A DNA stretch of 7,737 nucleotides from Lentisphaerota bacterium (GTDB taxonomy: Bacteria > Verrucomicrobiota > Lentisphaeria > Oligosphaerales > Oligosphaeraceae): assembly GCA_012800565.1 (NCBI GenBank), contig JAAZIZ010000018.1, forward strand, positions 1 to 7,737, given 5' to 3'. Both the position numbers and the translations under genes were made by a program. Positions within the stretch are counted from its first letter, which is position 1. The number at the start of each line of letters is the position of its first letter. Under the pieces are notes generated by a model that was given only the letters and a program-made list of their open reading frames with translations, ran no database searches and had not been told where the DNA came from. This document shows positions 6,999 through 7,737 of this stretch, in pieces.

Positions 6999-7619
6999 TC
7001 AATTTCTTTCTTCGGATAGGTCGTTACGTCCCTTTATTCGCTGACGATAGAGGTTTTCGCTGAAGCCTCCGCTCTTGAGAAACATGCGTTCCTGGCTCTG
7101 AATCTGACGTTTGAGCAGATAAGCAGCCTGATTTACGGCGCATAACATGGCGTTCCCTGCAAGTTCAGGGGTGGCTTGCGCCACGAATTCGGCGAGGCCG
7201 GCCAACCCTGTCAGGCGCACTGCACCCTGTCTGGCGGGCGGCAGACAAGGCGAGATATCATGCTTGAGGCGTTCGCGCATGGCTAGCGCCTGTGGTGAAT
7301 CCTTGTGCCAGACGGGCAACCCATGCTGAACCAGGAAACTTCGATAGTCACTAAGCAATTCGTCGTTGAGGCTGGCGCGGGCGACATTGGTCAATCTGAT
7401 CTCACTTTTGCGGGAAGTGGCTGCCGCGCCGCTGCCTTCACTGATGTTGCGCACGCCGCTGCGTGCCGCCTGCACCATCTGGTCGTGAGTCCGCGAGCGT
7501 TTATCAATGAAGCGGTCGCAGAAGACAACTGTTGCGTTATATACTGCCTCAGCTACCTTGTAGCTGCGTAACTTTTCATAGCCGCCATGCGGCAACAAAG
7601 CACCGTCAGATGGATTCAT
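6999..7619 (-). CDS. Four-helix-bundle protein with C-terminal 'suffix' domain (S23/IVP-related)
   Basis: 206 residues. Residues 13-125 form the four-helix bundle related to proteins encoded in 23S rRNA intervening sequences and to the Avd accessory protein of diversity-generating retroelements. The diagnostic stretch is DKRSRTHDQMVQAARSGVRN followed by ISEGSGAAATSRKSEIRLT (39-77), then NVARASLNDELLSDYRSFL. Residues 156-198 match the suffix domain (NAMLCAVNQAAYLLKRQI and LKSGGFSENLYRQRIKGR). I recognise this as the family annotated 'four helix bundle suffix domain-containing protein' (TIGR04258-type). Between the two is a less conserved linker (126-154). The molecular function is unknown; basic, helical relatives are suspected of nucleic-acid binding. 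There is no signal peptide. The gene is complete, with AAGGGG 5 nt before its ATG. It is bracketed by 9-bp tandem arrays, and its leader either starts in or crosses the upstream array. Confidence 0.88.
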   Translation of the reverse strand: MNPSDGALLPHGGYEKLRSYKVAEAVYNATVVFCDRFIDKRSRTHDQMVQAARSGVRNISEGSGAAATSRKSEIRLTNVARASLNDELLSDYRSFLVQHGLPVWHKDSPQALAMRERLKHDISPCLPPARQGAVRLTGLAGLAEFVAQATPELAGNAMLCAVNQAAYLLKRQIQSQERMFLKSGGFSENLYRQRIKGRNDLSEERN

Positions 7620-7624
7620 GGCTA

Positions 7625-7630
7625 CCCCTT
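7625..7630 (-). promoter_or_regulatory. Ribosome binding site of the four-helix gene
   Basis: The minus strand reads AAGGGG, then TAGCC, then ATG at 7619. Only 25 bp separate the start codon from the repeat array. That leaves no room for a promoter between them, so transcription probably begins within or beyond the array. Confidence 0.65.
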
Positions 7631-7644
7631 TTGCTGGATAGGAA

Positions 7645-7737
7645 ATCGGACGGGTCAGACGGGTCAGACGGGTCAGACGGGTCAGACGGGTCAGACGGGT
7701 CAGACGGGTCAGACGGGTCAGACGGGTCGGACGGGTC
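7645..7737. repeat. Upstream tandem array: at least ten 9-bp units GTC(A/G)GACGG, continuing past the window
   Basis: The units are 7645-7653 (degenerate first base, G centre), eight identical GTCAGACGG units (7654-7725), GTCGGACGG (7726-7734) and a partial GTC at the edge. It has the same unit, strand orientation and spacing as the array at 6945-6980. GGG runs recur every 9 bp (7652, 7661, 7670 and on to 7733) with 6-nt loops, meeting the G3N1-7 quadruplex pattern on the plus strand, which is the template strand of the four-helix gene. Confidence 0.97.

Noticed and set aside
7645..7737. CRISPR array at the right end
   Set aside because: Units are 9 bp with no unique spacers; this is a simple tandem repeat.
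6945..7737. Insertion sequence or complete diversity-generating retroelement
   Set aside because: No transposase, reverse transcriptase, template/variable repeat pair or terminal inverted repeats are visible. Only the four-helix fold recalls Avd, and sequence beyond the right edge is unknown.

Overview
The window looks like chromosomal DNA from a bacterium of the PVC superphylum, most likely a Lentisphaerota/Victivallales relative. This is inferred from the protein families present: a secreted DUF4838 glycan protein with a CBM9-like tail, a sugar-isomerase-like TIM barrel, a CT398-type zinc-ribbon protein and a four-helix-bundle 'suffix' protein. No rRNA, tRNA, CRISPR array or recognisable transposase was found.

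Layout. (1) Left third and middle, minus strand, reading right to left: a xylose-isomerase-like TIM-barrel protein (4635-3796), a large secreted DUF4838 protein (3748-851), a hairpin (811-837), and a rhomboid-family membrane protein (748 to beyond the left edge). The first two are 47 bp apart, each has a good Shine-Dalgarno sequence, and they probably form a small sugar/glycan utilisation operon. (2) A divergent 225-bp regulatory region (4636-4860) separates that operon from a plus-strand family-4 glycosyltransferase (4861-6051), which ends at a short hairpin plus T-run terminator. (3) A plus-strand zinc-ribbon coiled-coil protein follows (6198-6908). (4) At the right end is a minus-strand four-helix-bundle protein gene (7619-6999). 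It is bracketed on both sides by directly oriented tandem arrays of the same 9-bp unit, GTC(A/G)GACGG: four units downstream of the gene, and at least ten units starting 25 bp upstream of its start codon and running off the right edge.

The last block is the most unusual part. A small gene of unknown cellular role sits between two homologous microsatellite-like arrays. Each unit carries a GTC-N-GAC dyad whose centre is almost the only position that varies. The upstream array also satisfies a G-quadruplex consensus on the plus strand. The arrays and the gene together look like one module, possibly mobile or phase-variable. The mechanism is unknown and is offered here as a hypothesis.

The rest of the window reads as ordinary housekeeping and glycan-metabolism genes. 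Smaller points of interest are a GAST active-site variant in the rhomboid, a Glu-to-Gln change in the glycosyltransferase EX7E motif, and two structured elements in the leader of the TIM-barrel gene.
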